64,000 nucleotides of DNA from Episyrphus balteatus (GCF_945859705.1 NC_079134.1:153857718-153921717); one strand, 5' to 3'. Shown: positions 44,741 to 58,889, counted from the stretch's first letter. The notes: generated by a model not told the origin, from the sequence alone. Numbers and translations are program-made.

Positions 44741-47130
44741 ATAAATAATAATAATAATAAATAAATTTTAATTTCTAAAATAAGCTAAATATGAAAAAAA
44801 AATTGTATTAACGACCAAAATTCATTTCGTTATAACCAATTTGTTTTTTTTTTTTTTTATTATTATTTATTTTAGAAATGAAAATATATAATTTTTTTTG
44901 AAAATTTTTTACTTTATTTAGATTGTTACTTTTCACTAAATTTCTTAAAAAATATTATAATATTCTTAAATTATTTGTAACATTAAATGCTTCAATTCAA
45001 GAGTATGTGCATTTTATATTTTGGTTAATCTCGTCTATTTCGATAAAGACCGTACCATTTTTTTTTAATTACAGATAGAATTTTCTTACCATTTTTAAAG
45101 ATAAAATATTTTCAAATTAAAAACAAAAAAAAACAAAAAATTTGTTCAGATTTGTCTTAAGTGTAAGAAATTTCCTGCAGAGATTTAAAAAATTCAATCA
45201 ATAATTAAATAGTGTCACTCGGAATTTTCTAGGAATTTTATTTCTCAGATTTTTTTTTTCATTTTCGCTTTTTCCATTATCGTTTGTTTCTTAACTCCAT
45301 CCCATCCCTATTTCAATTTACTTAAAGTTTAATGTGTTTTTTTTTTTATTTTCTTTATTTAAACAGAGGTAAACAAACAAAATAAAAAACAAGCAGTTTT
45401 TACACTTTTTCTTATTTTTTTTTTTCTTCTCTGCTGAAAATAAATTTCGTTAAATGTGACAAGAAAGATAATGAGAAAGCAAAACACTTTCAATGAGCTT
45501 CCGGCATTAAAAAAAGAATATTCCATCAAGTTTAACTAAGAAAAAACTATATACATTTTCCTGAGATCGAAAATGGAAGGAGAAAAAAAAAAATGATGGA
45601 AAAAAATATAAATCCAGGATATGGATAATGATACAAAAATAAAAACAAAAAAATCGAGAAAGAAGAAAATGTAAAAATAATATTTTCAGAATAAACAGGA
45701 AAATAATAAATTAAAAAAAAACTTGGTTATATTTATGTGTCGTTTATATGCAAATGGAGATTTTACTCATGTCCTCATTATGTTGTTTTAAGTTGTTTTA
45801 AGGACTTCTTTTCGAATTTGTTATTTTTTTCAGAATAGGAATAAGGACAAATATGTTAAAACCTTGAATTATTAAAAATTTCAATAACTTACACTGCAAG
45901 GATTTTAAAAATATGTATAAATGAGAGCAAGACAGATTCTATTGCCACGAAAAATATTGAAGGATTTTTTTATGCTTCAAAATCCTTGCTAACAACAATT
46001 CCACGTTTATTCGTGAAACGTGAGGAATCTAAACCCTCAACAAAAAGTCCATGTCACATAATCAATTACATTTCAGAAGAAGAATTCAACAAAAAAACAC
46101 AACACAAAAACGTACAACGAACAACTGTTGGCCTCCCTGTGACAAAATCACATGAAATGATTTAGGACAGCCAGTCATTTGGGAAAGAAAAAAAAAATAC
46201 CCTTAGCCAAAAAAAAAGAGGATTCAGGGAATTTGATTTGGTGCTAAAAGTGATACACCACAACGCTGCGTGTGAAATACGAAGCTTCAAAGGCAGAGCA
46301 GAGTTATATGACCAAGTTCCAAAAAGAGATTGATATATATTACGAGACTATAACGACCAACGTCATCGAAGTAAGTATCTATAGCGTAATAGTAAGCGTT
46401 TGATATTGTATAAGAAAGTGTGTAGGTGTAGTTTTTGACATCAGGGAGAGATATCGATTACTGGATGGTCACTCAAGACTCACTTTACTGGGAAAAGGGA
46501 ATTCCTATTTTCGGTAATTGAACTTAAGTTCATAAGGACATGAGAGAGTCAATAAATGCCGTTTTAAATTAGCTTGTTTATTATTTTTTTTTTTAACTTC
46601 TTTCTTCCTTTTTTTTCAGTTTATGTTTGTTTTTGTTTTTTGTGTATTGATTTTGATTTTTTTTTTTTTTTTTTTTGAAAATTTTTTGTGTGGGAAAAAG
46701 AAATGTGTGTTCAGTTTATACTTTTGGACATTTTAAGTGCTGGGAAACAAACTTTCTGTTGACGAATAAATAAAAGAGAGAGAGTGAGATTGATTGGAAG
46801 AAGAATTTATTGAAGTTGATGCTCTATTTGGGGTTCAATGGAATTGAAAATACCCTTAAGGAGCTTATATAGACTTTAAAATTGAAATTGATTGATTCAA
46901 ATGCTGTTAAAATGTATTAAGAATGAATTTAAAGCTACAAGTTGAAAGGTCAAAAATAATATCGGAAAAAAGTAAAAATGTAGGCGTTACTCTTTAAATA
47001 CAGAATCATAATAGGACGAAAGCTATCAATGGAAAAGGTATGAAGGAATGCATTTTTTAAAAGGTTAAACATTTTTTTAGGGTAGTCGTTTCAGGATATC
47101 TTTGCACTCAGAATAAAAACCATGTAAAAA
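44741..47130. other. AT-rich, probably intergenic or intronic; (ATA)n start
   Basis: Begins with a short AATAATAATA microsatellite at the R1 boundary. Contains poly(T) tracts near 46650. A GTAAGT donor-like site at 46371 follows a more balanced-composition stretch, but no exon could be supported. Confidence 0.4.
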
Positions 47131-48500
47131 AGAGGTTGTCTGTAAATCCGATGATTTTACGTGATAACGTTGTAAGAAAACAGGTTGTGTGCTTTTAAAA
47201 TGAGTCAATTGAAGCGTTTACTCATTACAAACAATCATAATTTACAAGAAAAAGCTAAAAAAAATTACCTTTTTTCTTTTCTAATTATATTAATTTTTTT
47301 ATTTTAAAAGCTTACAAAAAAAAATTATACCATTAAAAAGCCAAATATTTCTTCTAAATATTAAAACTATTTTCAAATTTTTACAATGAGCAAAAAGTAT
47401 TAAAATAAATTTTTAAAAACAATCATTTCTTTTGAAAAAAAGTGAAAAAATCATTTAAATCACTCAAAAATTATTTTTTTTTGATATACCTAACAACCAA
47501 TACTAAATTTTATACTACCTGAAAGCCTTTTGCTTCAGCTCAAAATGTATGTATCGATCATGTCTATTAGGCATCTACAAAAAGAGCTAGAGTTTTTTCA
47601 TCAAAAAAAGCAAAAAAAATATATAATTTTATGTTCTCACGCTATTGAATCAATTTTTTTTTTTGACAACCTATAAAAAATTTTATATCATGTAAAAGCT
47701 TATAATTTCACCTTTCATATGACGTTTCAATCTTATTTCTGCGATGCCTAGAAAAAAAGTTAGAATTTTTTAAATCCAAGTGGAAACTCCAGACTGAGAT
47801 TACGGTCTTCCCACACTGGTGGCTGTTCATAAATAATCAACAGATCTCCACAGGTGTTTTGAGGTATTAATTCAACATTGAAGTATTAATTCAACACTGT
47901 GTAGCTTGTAGTAAATGTACAGTTATGTGTGATATACCAAATAAAAGGTAACATCATCAGGATCAATAAAGTTAAATCAGAGATAAATAATAAAACTGTT
48001 GAATAATAAAACCTTATTTTACCGTTATCTCAAAATTGTGACTACAAAATTGATTTTAATTTTGCACAGATATAGTCCTGTCTATTATCTATCTACAATA
48101 TAAATTTTTATTTATCTGTTGAAGAAAAAAAAAGATAAAAATAAAAAACGGTTAAAAAAGGTCAAAAAACCACCTATAATCACTACTTTGTCAAAGGTCT
48201 ACCCCATGTTTTAGTTTTAGAAAACCATTAATAGCTTGGTTTCGCAATTTTTTAGAATTTTTTCAATATCATTGTAAGTCTTGTATTATATTTATCTATA
48301 GATTAAAATAAAATTCAATTCTTTACATTGTCGTGTTTAGAAAATAGCCAATTTTTTGCAATTTTGTTTTACCCCTATTTACCCTATTAAAAGACGGATT
48401 TTTTTAAAATCCTTCAAATGTATTCAACTTTAGGTTTTTATCTTTCAAATAAGCTATAGAAGATTTTTGTATCTCTAATATTTTATTTTTAAGTTAAAAT
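47131..48500 (-). repeat. R1 dispersed family, 3'-truncated copy (inverted)
   Basis: Starts AGAGGTTGTCTGTAAATCCG and ACGTGATAACGTTGTAAG, runs through CCACACTGGTGGCTGTTC and TTACCCCTATTTACCCTATT, and stops near ATCTCTAATATTTTATTTTT, lacking the last ~100 bp present at 44640-44740. Confidence 0.7.
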
Positions 48501-51061
48501 GTTAAGTTAACATAAGGGAACTGTTTCTCAGCTTGTTTTATTAACTCTTTAATCCTTGCTAACTGTTTAACAAGATTAGCCATGCTAAGTATTGATAAAA
48601 ATTTCTTTAAATTACACGATGATCTTGTTAAGTTGACATTAGTATCCGTGTTATATTAACTCCATACTTGTTTAAAAATTGTATGTCTTCAATTTGATCT
48701 AGTTACTGACTGGATTCAAATCTTTTTCACGAATATTGTACAATTAATATAAATTTGGAAACATTTTTAAACTTATTTAAATTTTTAAATGTCTAAATTC
48801 AAGTTTTTTTTTTAAATTTCCACAGAATCAAATTACAGTACCTTGTGAGGAAAACAATTCCATAATTTCCTCACTTAACATTTTCATGTCTTGACATTTT
48901 CATCGCCACAGTCTTTGATCGACTGTAGTCGATTTCTTAGTTTTTTTTTTTTTTATCGAAGTAAATATGTTTGTATGCACTTCCTAGTTTAAAGAAGCTT
49001 ATAATAGCGCAATATATACACTGCAATACAGTAATCAGAAAATAATATTAAAGTAACATTATGATCCTGTTAATGAAACATGATTATCTTTTTTAAAAAA
49101 AAATGAGCCAGGGTGCCAGTGCACAACGTTCAAAAAATCCTGTTAATACAATGTGAAGTTTTTCGTCTTGTAAATTGAACAAATTCTTATTTTTTACACG
49201 GTGTTTTTCTCTAAATGTGCTTACATTCGGTCAGATATTCAAAATAAATCTTTTAGTTTGATCAATCTTCGCATTCTCCCCTCATTTTGTAGGTACTTTA
49301 AATGCATCTGGGTCGTGACAAGTGTGCGACATGTGCGTCACGTCATCATGTGCGAAAAATTCGAAAATACGTACTTCAAGTTATCATTCTGATGACAACC
49401 CCCTTCCAGTTAGGAACGTTAAGTTGAAAACAGTTATTCAAAATCTAATTTTAAGAAATTTTTAAGTTCCTCAAAAAAAAAAAAGGACAAACGAAAACTT
49501 GAAAGTATTATTATAATACCTAATTTTAGTTGAATTCCAAAGTTACACTTTCACGCAATTCCAATTTACCTTAAAAAAAAAAAAATACCATTCACTGCGG
49601 TTAAGTGAATCCTAATTAACTTTTCACCCACCATTCTTAAGACACTTTCCTACACTTTGTTTCAAAGAAACTTATATCTTCATCCCCTCTGGAACTCTCT
49701 AAGTAAATCTAATTTTCTCTCCCCGCTCTCCTAAATCCAAATTTCGAAAATCTCTTTTAAGTAGAAGTATGAGGAGAACCTATTTCTTTTTTAAGTTAAT
49801 TTTGTATATACTTTTTCATTCTTGAAAAACCACAATCTTTAAGCTCTGGCAATTTCAAACAAAAAACAGATAAGTAGATGAAATCAAAACAAAACGCTAA
49901 CAACAATAATCAAATTTTCTGTTCATTTCCTCTCCTCCGAAAAAGTTCCAAATAGAAACACACAACTACTGAAAAAATGTACACATATAAAAGTAACGTT
50001 CTGAAAATCATAAGGTATAAGAAGTTCTAACGTTCTTCCGGTGGGAGTCACATCGCGTCGCGTCGTCGTCGGTGTTACATTTATACCGTTAAGAAAAATA
50101 ACTCCATTTGCTATTCCCATCGTGCTTTTTATGGGCAAAGTTTATATACCAATTTCGAGGATAAAAATTTATTCAGCTTCTTAAGACTACTTCCCTAAAG
50201 AATCTAATACCTCTGCAACACATACCTGCTCCACACAGCTCTTAGCCATTTGTTCTTCTTATACTTCTGGTGGATGGCAGCGTTCAGCTCGCACCACTCA
50301 CCGTTCTCCCACGTGACACACACGTGGAGAGTAGATAAAGGTACCCCTCCCTAGCTATCAAAAGGTGTTGCTCTTTACAAGATGAGGTCGTAGATCGTGG
50401 TTAGCCATCTTGTTGTTGGCTTTATATTAACAACAACAAAAACTCTCCCCTACTTAGTTTCGTGAGAAAGAAAAAAAAAAAAAAACATCTTAAGTTCTTT
50501 TTCGCGAAATTGGTATGAAATGTCAAATCCGGAACTTATTTATATTTTTTTTCTATCTCTTTCTCCCTCTCTTTTTTTTTCTTTTCTTAGTATTCTCATT
50601 TCTGATTAATGGTTTGACAACACAAGAAAGAAAGTCACACACAAAGTATTTTTAAAGCCAAAAAACAAACCTGGAAATGGTTTTTTATCCTCGAGCTATT
50701 TTGTTAATAGGGTTTCCTTTAAGGTGACGGTTGGTTGTTTTTAAACTTTATGGACCTAACTGAATTGAATTTTTTTTTTAAGAGGGGGGAATGATAATAA
50801 TAATAAATTTAGTTGAAAAAGCTTTTTTAACTTTTTTTTTTGTATAGGTATAATAATTTTGTTACAATTTATCTGAAGATATGCGAGTCAAAAGTTAAGA
50901 GTATTGTTAAATTTAATTTCGGATCGGTGGAGGTTTTGAATAGTGTTTGAGTTGACTGTAGGTACCATCTATACACCTCCCCCGCCCCCTTTCCTCTTCA
51001 ACTAGGCTACAATCTCTCCGCCTTCAGTATACCACTTTTTACTTCCCTAAATGCCACTATT
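48501..51061. other. Probable single-copy intergenic or intronic DNA
   Basis: No gene supported. 50010-50420 is richer in G/C and includes a paired CACGTG motif listed separately. Confidence 0.4.
50309..50327. promoter_or_regulatory. Paired CACGTG (E-box) palindrome
   Basis: CCACGTGACACACACGTGG contains two CACGTG hexamers 11 bp apart. CACGTG is the core site of bHLH factors; any regulatory role is inference. Confidence 0.2.
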
Positions 51062-51712
51062 CACAAATGTTGATATGGGGACATACCAAGATGCCGATAT
51101 GCCACGTATGTCGATATGCAAATATGCTGATATGTCAATATGCTGAAATGCAAACATTCCAAAAAGCCGATATATAAATATATGCTAATATGCCAATATA
51201 CCGATATGTCAATATGCCGATATGTCAATATGCTGAAATGCTGACATGTCAATATGCCATTATATCGATATGTTAATATGTCAATATGCCTATATTCCCA
51301 TATGTTAATATGCCGATATGTCCAAATGCCGATATGCCAATATGTCAACATGCCGATATGCCAATGTGCCGATATGCCAATATGCTGAAATGCTGACTTG
51401 TCAATATGCCATTATACCGATATGTTAATATGTCAATATGCCGATATTCCAATAAATGTTAATATGCCGATATGTCAGTATGCTGATTTCCCAAAATGTC
51501 AATATGCCAATATACCGACATACCAACTTGCCAATATGCTGATTTGCCAATTTTCCGACATGCCAATATATCGAAATTACGACATGCTAATATGCCGGCA
51601 TGCAAATATGCTGGTATGCTAATATGTCGATAAGCAGACATGCCGATTTGCTAATAATGCCAATAATGTGCCGATTTGCCAATATGCCAACATGCCAATT
51701 TGTCAACATGTC
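51062..51712 (+). repeat. ~10-bp minisatellite (ATATGCCGAT-like)
   Basis: About 65 degenerate units such as AATATGCCGAT, AATATGTCGAT and AATATGCTGAA. Open frames of 60-96 codons on both strands are by-products. The array stops 2-3 bp before the 3' terminus of Helentron-like copy D. Confidence 0.9.
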
Positions 51713-51714
51713 AT

Positions 51715-52845
<1,131 letters not shown>

Positions 52846-54054
52846 TATTTAAATATGCCAGTACCTATTTCAATATGTCAATAAAAGTAAGATTTTTCTT
52901 TAAAAAAAATTGCTCCAATTCTAAAATTCTTTACAGTATCTACTTACTCTGTTAATTGTTGGACATAAAAAAAAAAGTAATCTGTCATTGAGCTACCATC
53001 TTGTTATATTTTGCCCTTTTGGATTAAATTGTCATCACCTCATTTTAAATGACTCTGCCCAAAGGCAGTTAATAAAACAAAGAACAAAATGAAATAAAAA
53101 AAAGTAAAAATTAACTGCGTATTATATAAAAAAATTGTATTAATAAACCCCGCATAACCTACTGCTGCAAGGCTGGACTAAGAAGAGAAAGATAGAGTGT
53201 TAATAGGGATTTATTTTAGTACTTAGAAGGACACAAAGTGAAAATTATTTTCCCCAGGTAAAAGTATAACTAATTATTTAACACATCCGTTTCTTCATGC
53301 TATATCTTTTTTCAACGACAGAGTTACCACCCCTCCCATTTGTATGACCCATTAACTTAACTCAAGCTGTGTTAAGAGTGAAATAAAATCTGCAAACAGA
53401 TATTTAATGAGATTTTTTTTTTTTATTACTTTGTCGTTGTCTGCCTGCTGCTGCCACTGCTCTCTGTTTTGAATGTGAAATGTTTTACAACCGGAAGTTT
53501 GGGATCCATTAATGCCTTCTGAATTTCCCCTTGACACATCATTTTAGATACCTATACATAAACCGTATTTATTTATTTTTTTATGACACTTTTTTTTCTG
53601 TGTCAACTGGAGGCGTTATTATGTATGTGATGTGGATCTTCTTTTGGAATGAATGTTATGATATCTAGCTACTTTTTTTGTGAAATTAAATCAGTTTATT
53701 TGAGGATATATTTGGAGTATGAGCAAGGATATGATTAAATAGCCTCTGGAGATGGTTTTAATTTTGTTAGAATTTTATTTGCTGATGTAATGTATCGCAG
53801 TTAAAAGTTAATAAATAAAATTGTTTGAAACATACAACACTGTTGATGTATTTTGGTTTATTTGGTGTTCATTTAGGTGTGGTGGAATTTAATATATGTA
53901 AGCTAATATCATTTTTGAATAAATTTATTGCTTAAGGCTGATTTTTGAATAAAATTTAAGCACTTTTCCATAAATGCAAATTTTAAAAACTTAATTTTTT
54001 TTTAAATATCAATTTTTAAAGGATTTTTTGATGGGAAATTGCTGGTAGTTTTTA
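52846..54054. other. AT-rich, nothing recognised
   Basis: No gene, RNA or repeat supported. Confidence 0.4.
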
Positions 54055-55125
54055 GTTTTTGCTTCATAAAGTTTTCATTCAAAAAATCTTACTCCATGAA
54101 GGCACACTTTTTACTTTGTAAATTTCTCATTCATAAAGTCGCATCTTTGATGAAGACTTTTTACTCCAAGAAATCACACTTTTTACTTCACAAAGCTCTA
54201 ATTCAAAAAGTCTCATCGTCAATAAAGACTTTTTACTCCAAGATGGCACAATTTTTACTTCGTAAAGTTCTCATTCAAAAAGTCTCATGTTCAATGAAGA
54301 CTTTTTACTCCAAGATGACACACTTTTTACTCCGTAAATTTCTCATTCATAAAGTCGCATCTTTGATGAAGACTTTTTACTCCAAGAAATCACACTTCTT
54401 ACTTCACAAAGCTCTAATTCAAAAAGTCTCATCGTCAATAAAGACTTTTTACTCCAAGATGGCACACTTTTTACTACGTAAAGTTCTCATTCCTAAAGTC
54501 TCATCTTCAATGAAGACTTTTTACTCCAAAAAGGTACACTTTTTACTTCGTAAAGTTCTCATTCAAAAAGTCTCATCTTCAATGAAGACTTTTTACTCCA
54601 AGAAATCACAGTTTTTGCTCCGTAAATTTCTCATTTACAATGTCACATCTTCAATGAAGACTTTTTACTCCACGAGGGCGCACTTTTTACTCCTTAAATT
54701 TCTCATTCATAAAGTCTTATCTTCAATGAAGACTTTTTACTCCAAGAAATCACAGTTTTTGCTCCGTAAATTTGTCATTTACAATGTCAATCTTCAATGA
54801 AGACTTTTTACTCCAAGATGGCACACTTTTTACTTCGCAAAGTTCTCATTCAAAAATTTTCATCTTCAATGAAGACTTTTTACTCCAAAAAGGGCAAACT
54901 TTTTACTCCGTAAAGTTCTCATTCCTAAAGTCGCATCGTCAATAAAGACTTTTTATTCCAAGAGTCCACACTTTTTAATTTGTTTGTTTCATAAAGTCTG
55001 ATCTTCAATGAACCCTTTTCTTTAAAAGGGCACATTTTTTACTTCGTTAAATTTCATAAATAAAGTCGAATCTTCAAAGAGACTTTTTACTTCAAGGAAG
55101 CACACTTTTTATTCCTTAAAGTTCG
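54055..55125 (+). repeat. 72-bp satellite, ~15 units
   Basis: AAGACTTTTTACTCCAAGA recurs at 54153, 54225, 54297 and onward every 72 bp. Within a unit, two related halves are visible (CACTTTTTACTTC... and GAAGACTTTTTACTCC...). As 72 is a multiple of 3, a frame stays open for ten units (54039-54800, 253 codons; 24-residue repeat with KTFYSK and HFLLRK) until a 2-bp loss near 54788. Later units are more degenerate. Confidence 0.95.
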
Positions 55126-55259
55126 TAGTCTCCCGGATTACTGAATCGACTGAATCAAGCTTTGCTTAATGTTTTAAATATTTTCAAATAGAATTAATAT
55201 TAAAACAATTAAATTTTTAAATTAAATTATTAGTTTATGAAGCTTGGGAGGGTTATCTT
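55126..55259. other. Spacer; carries the outer copy of the hAT target site
   Basis: GTTATCTT at 55252-55259 is the left target duplication of the following hAT-like element. Confidence 0.7.
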
Positions 55260-56562
55260 CAGTGGCGTACGTTGAGTCACCGGGGCCCCGGGGCAAGACT
55301 AAATTTTGGGGCCCCTTTGATATTTGGGGGCCCCTTAGATACAAAAAAGTACGTATAAACCATACATTTTTTTTTTGTATGGCTTATTTATTTTTAGGTT
55401 TATTTTTATATTTTAATATGTTCGTAATGCACTTTGCTATACTTACTTAAAATTCCTATCAAAAAAGTAGTAAATACTTGTACTAGGGGCCCCAAAATAA
55501 AATTCAATATTTAGAGACCACTAAAATAAAAATTTGTTTAGCTTAGAATTGATAGTTCTTGGGGCCTCTGTTCTGAAGTAATATGTACATGTACACATTT
55601 GATTTTCCATCATCAAACATAGTTTATTTCTTTTGGGGCCCCTGAAAAATTATTTTTGGGGCCTCAAAATTAAGTGCTTAGAGGCTCCTATAATATAATT
55701 TATTTTTTTTGGAGCCAAGAATTAATAGGTATTGAGGCCTATGTTCTGAAGTAATATTCGGAATGCCACCAATAACGTAATGTTTTTATTTTGGGCCCTG
55801 ATGTACCTATTTATGTTGGGGCCCCTGAATTGATATTTAATTTTCCATTTGATTGTTTTGAACCACTGAAGTAATAGCTTTAGAGGATCCTCAAATAATA
55901 TTTGTCATGCCATCAGAAAATTTGATGAATAATTTTGGGCTCCTTAGTTATAGATTTTGGGGCCCCCAAATTAATATTTGATTGCCTCTCAACTAACGGG
56001 GTTCCTGAAAAAATATTTTTTGGGACCCTTCATATAATATTTTTGGAGCCCCGAAGTCATATTTTTTGGGGCTCCTAAATTAATATTTAGTAATCCATCA
56101 ACAAATGTAATTTATTTTAAGAAAACAATTTTTTTTTATTTAATTTTTTTTTGACGCCCTGAAGTAAAGGCTTTTGGGGCCCCTGGCCTGAAATTGTTTT
56201 TTGCTTTTTTGAGGCCCCTAATGTATTATTTGTGGTTGCAAAGATTTTTCAAGTAATATTTTTTGGGGCCCTGAGATAAAATTATAATTTTTCTTTTAAA
56301 AAAGCAGTTTATTTTTTTGGGGCCCCTGGGGTAACCTTTTTATTAAATCAATATATATCGAGTGGCTACCAATGACCAATGATACTGAATGACATAATTT
56401 GTCTCCCTTGTATCCGAAGTGATTCAAATACATTTTAATTTACTTCATAACTCAATTTCTGCTAACAGTTTCCTTCTCTGCATTTTCTCCAAAGGGGGCC
56501 CTGGGGTCGGTTGGGGGCCCCGGGGCGCCGCCCCACTTGCTCCAAGGGAGTGTACACCCCTG
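55260..56562. mobile_element. hAT-like MITE, 1303 bp, with 8-bp target duplication GTTATCTT
   Basis: Left CAGTGGCGTACGTTGAGTC, right (inverted) CAGGGGTGTACACTCC. GTTATCTT flanks both sides (55252-55259, 56563-56570). The interior is a degenerate series of GGGGCCCC words every 50-90 bp with AT-rich filler. Related fragments: 5140-5369, 10301-10545, 17667-18240, and the ends at 12011 and 18817. The 63- and 80-codon frames at its right end are GC-driven artefacts. Confidence 0.88.
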
Positions 56563-56566
56563 GTTA

Positions 56567-58753
56567 TCTTATATATAAAAATGAGTTCGTTTAGTGTGTG
56601 TGGCCGATAAACTCGCGTTTGGATGGTCCGATTTTGGTAATTTTTTTTTTGTTTGAAAGGTATTAATATGTAGATGGTTTGTATCAAAAAAAAAATAATA
56701 CCTTTTCTCGCATCTTTACATAGCTGTCAAAATGTACGAGTAAAAAACCACTCTCGCTTTTTAAAAATTTTAGCTTAGCTTAATTTGTAAACAAATTTAT
56801 TAAGACAGGCTTTCAAAATAATTTTTAATTATTATCGTTTAAAGCCTGACTTTGGCATCATTATTAAGAAACCATTACTCAGGATAGCAAATCGAAAGCG
56901 TCGTGTGACATTTAAACCACATGTGTAAGCTGATAATGGAATTAGCCTAATCAGAAAAATTCTTTACTATATTTAAGTGTTTTTGTTTGGTCAGCAAAAC
57001 AAACTTTAAGTTAAAAAGTGTGACCATTTCTACATACATATTTCCATATTCATATTCCATATTTTGTGATTTTTAACGTAAAATGGGAAACTTTAAACGG
57101 TAAACTATAAAATTTGTATGCGATTTGACAGATTTTTAAATTTTAATGGTGATTTTAAATATGATGGAGAGGAAATAAACTGAGGCTTAAATGTTTTAGA
57201 GATCTTAAAGTTGTTAAATAAAATAATAAAAGTTGATGAATTTCTGATCAGGTTGATGAATTTCTGATCAGCAAAGGAAAATTTCGCCAGGAAGAGAAAC
57301 AGACGGGGGGCTTAACCAGGAGAACTTTCTTTACATGTTGTTGCAGCTTGAAAATCTTAAGATCAGACTACAATGCCTAAATTTAAAACCGATAGTTTGT
57401 CCTTCAGTCGGCACATGGGTGCGAATTTGGCTGCACACACATGAAATGTTTAATCAAATTCTAATCTTCGGTCTTATTTTTACGAATAAAACACGGGAAC
57501 AACTTGGAATGTTTGCTCCAAAGTCCAAATCGTGCAGAGCAAGATTTTCTTGATCAAGTGAAAGGACGATTGAATTAAAAATGTTTTGCGTAAACTAATG
57601 TGCCGAAGTTCAAGATCAACAAAAGTATGTGTACGAAACAATTAAACAAGGTGTGATCATTCAGAGTTTGGGTTTGTGTTTTTCATATGCACCTGGTTCC
57701 TGGTGGTACGGGGAAAACATTCATTGCAACATCTAAAAAATAAAAAAGCACTGGCTCTGTCTTCTTCTGGAATTAATGCTACGTTATTAAATGGTAACAA
57801 TACAGCTCACTCTGTTCTTAAGTTGCCTTTAAAACACCTATATGTTATAAATATTTCAAAAAATTGGCAATAACGAAAGTTTTGCAACAGTGTCAGGTTA
57901 TTGTGTTGATGAGACCACAATGGCGCACTTAAAATCAGTTGAAGCTTTAGATTTTACCTTGATGGATTTGCGATAAAGTCAAAAAATATTGGAACAATGT
58001 TCGTGTATAAATAAAAAACTATAGGGGAAGTGGGGGCAAGAGCGCCTATGGGGCAAGACCGTTTTTGTACTACGTTGTATGAAAAAAAGTAAAATTGGCA
58101 ACACTTGCAATATTAAATACGTGTCTTTTAGTATGATCGATCACGTCTGTAAATTAAGCAAGTTCAGTTGAGGCGGCGAAAAATTACTGTAATATTTGTG
58201 ATTTTTTATCAAATTGTTATCGTTCAGTGAAAAGTCAGTTGTATTTTTAAATAAAAATTTTTAGCCTACACAATTTTTTTAGTTGACACAATTACAAGTG
58301 AAAACTATGTAGTTAATTACCCGACGGAGTTATTGAATTCTTTCGATTAAATAGGAACTCCGCAATAGGAGCGCCAATTATATTATCATGATATAATATC
58401 AATCAACCTAAACTTTGTAATGGTACCAGACTTCCCGTAAAGAATTGAATGGCAACTCTGATTGCAGCTACCATTTTGTGTGGGAAAATTCAAAGAAAAA
58501 GATGTTTTGATTCTTCGAATTTAAAGGATTCCGTCGGACTTGCTTTATGATTTCAAACATTCGTTTTAAACATAAATAAAGCGCAAAGTCCATTGTTGAA
58601 AATATGAGGTATTGATCTAACCAAAAAACATTAGAATAAATTGAGAAATGTTCACTGCAAAAATATAAATTCACTTTTTCGGTTTTAAATTATTTTCACA
58701 CAGGTTCAATATTTTTCATAAATGCACTCAGCGAAGCGGGTGGGGTTAGCTAG
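56567..58753 (+). mobile_element. Helitron 1, decayed, with helicase remnant
   Basis: Starts TCTTATATATAAAAATGAG after an A and ends GGTTAGCTAG at 58753, the TC...CTRR pattern of Helitrons. Includes a decayed PIF1-type helicase region (57605-57973). The end is joined directly to a second Helitron. Near 58023 GGGGAAGTGGGGGCAAGAGC resembles a terminus of another transposon; no partner end was found. Confidence 0.8.
57605..57973 (+). pseudogene. Helitron PIF1-type helicase fragment, frameshifted
   Basis: In intact Helitrons the C-terminal helicase of the Rep/Hel protein unwinds DNA during rolling-circle transposition. Here pieces appear in successive frames: EVQDQQKYVYETIKQGV (57605 on), the Walker A loop PGGTGKTFIATSKK (57699 on, then a stop), ALALSSSGINATLLNGNNTA followed by HSVLKLPL in another frame (about 57745-57830), TKVLQQCQVIV, and a Walker B-like segment VDETTMAHLKSVEALDFTL (57905 on) ending at TAA. 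The order and spacing match PIF1-family helicase motifs. Several frameshifts and stops make it dead. The Rep nuclease domain is not recognisable. Confidence 0.85.
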
Positions 58754-58889
58754 TCTATTATATATATTAAAGTTTGGTTTTGTGTACGTTCGCTAACCGG
58801 CCACACAGACTGACTCATTTTCTTAATTTTTTTTTTGAAATCAAAGAGGCATAAGAGGAGAAGGTTTAAGGCAAAAAAAATTCAAGATT

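Noticed and set aside
46230..46390. Possible first exon ending in a GTAAGT donor at 46371
   Set aside because: No clear open frame, acceptor or promoter; a donor-like hexamer alone is common by chance.
54039..54800. 253-codon frame with 24-residue repeats
   Set aside because: Kept only as a satellite: the repeat unit is a multiple of three, so openness is expected; the frame breaks in later units while the DNA repeat goes on. Noted as a finding instead.
55244..55450. 68-codon frame at the start of the hAT-like element
   Set aside because: Reads through the terminal repeat and GGGGCCCC words; composition artefact.
58020..58070. GGGGAAGTGGGGGCAAGAGC as the end of a further transposon inside Helitron 1
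   Set aside because: No matching inverted end could be found nearby, so it is mentioned only in the Helitron entry.
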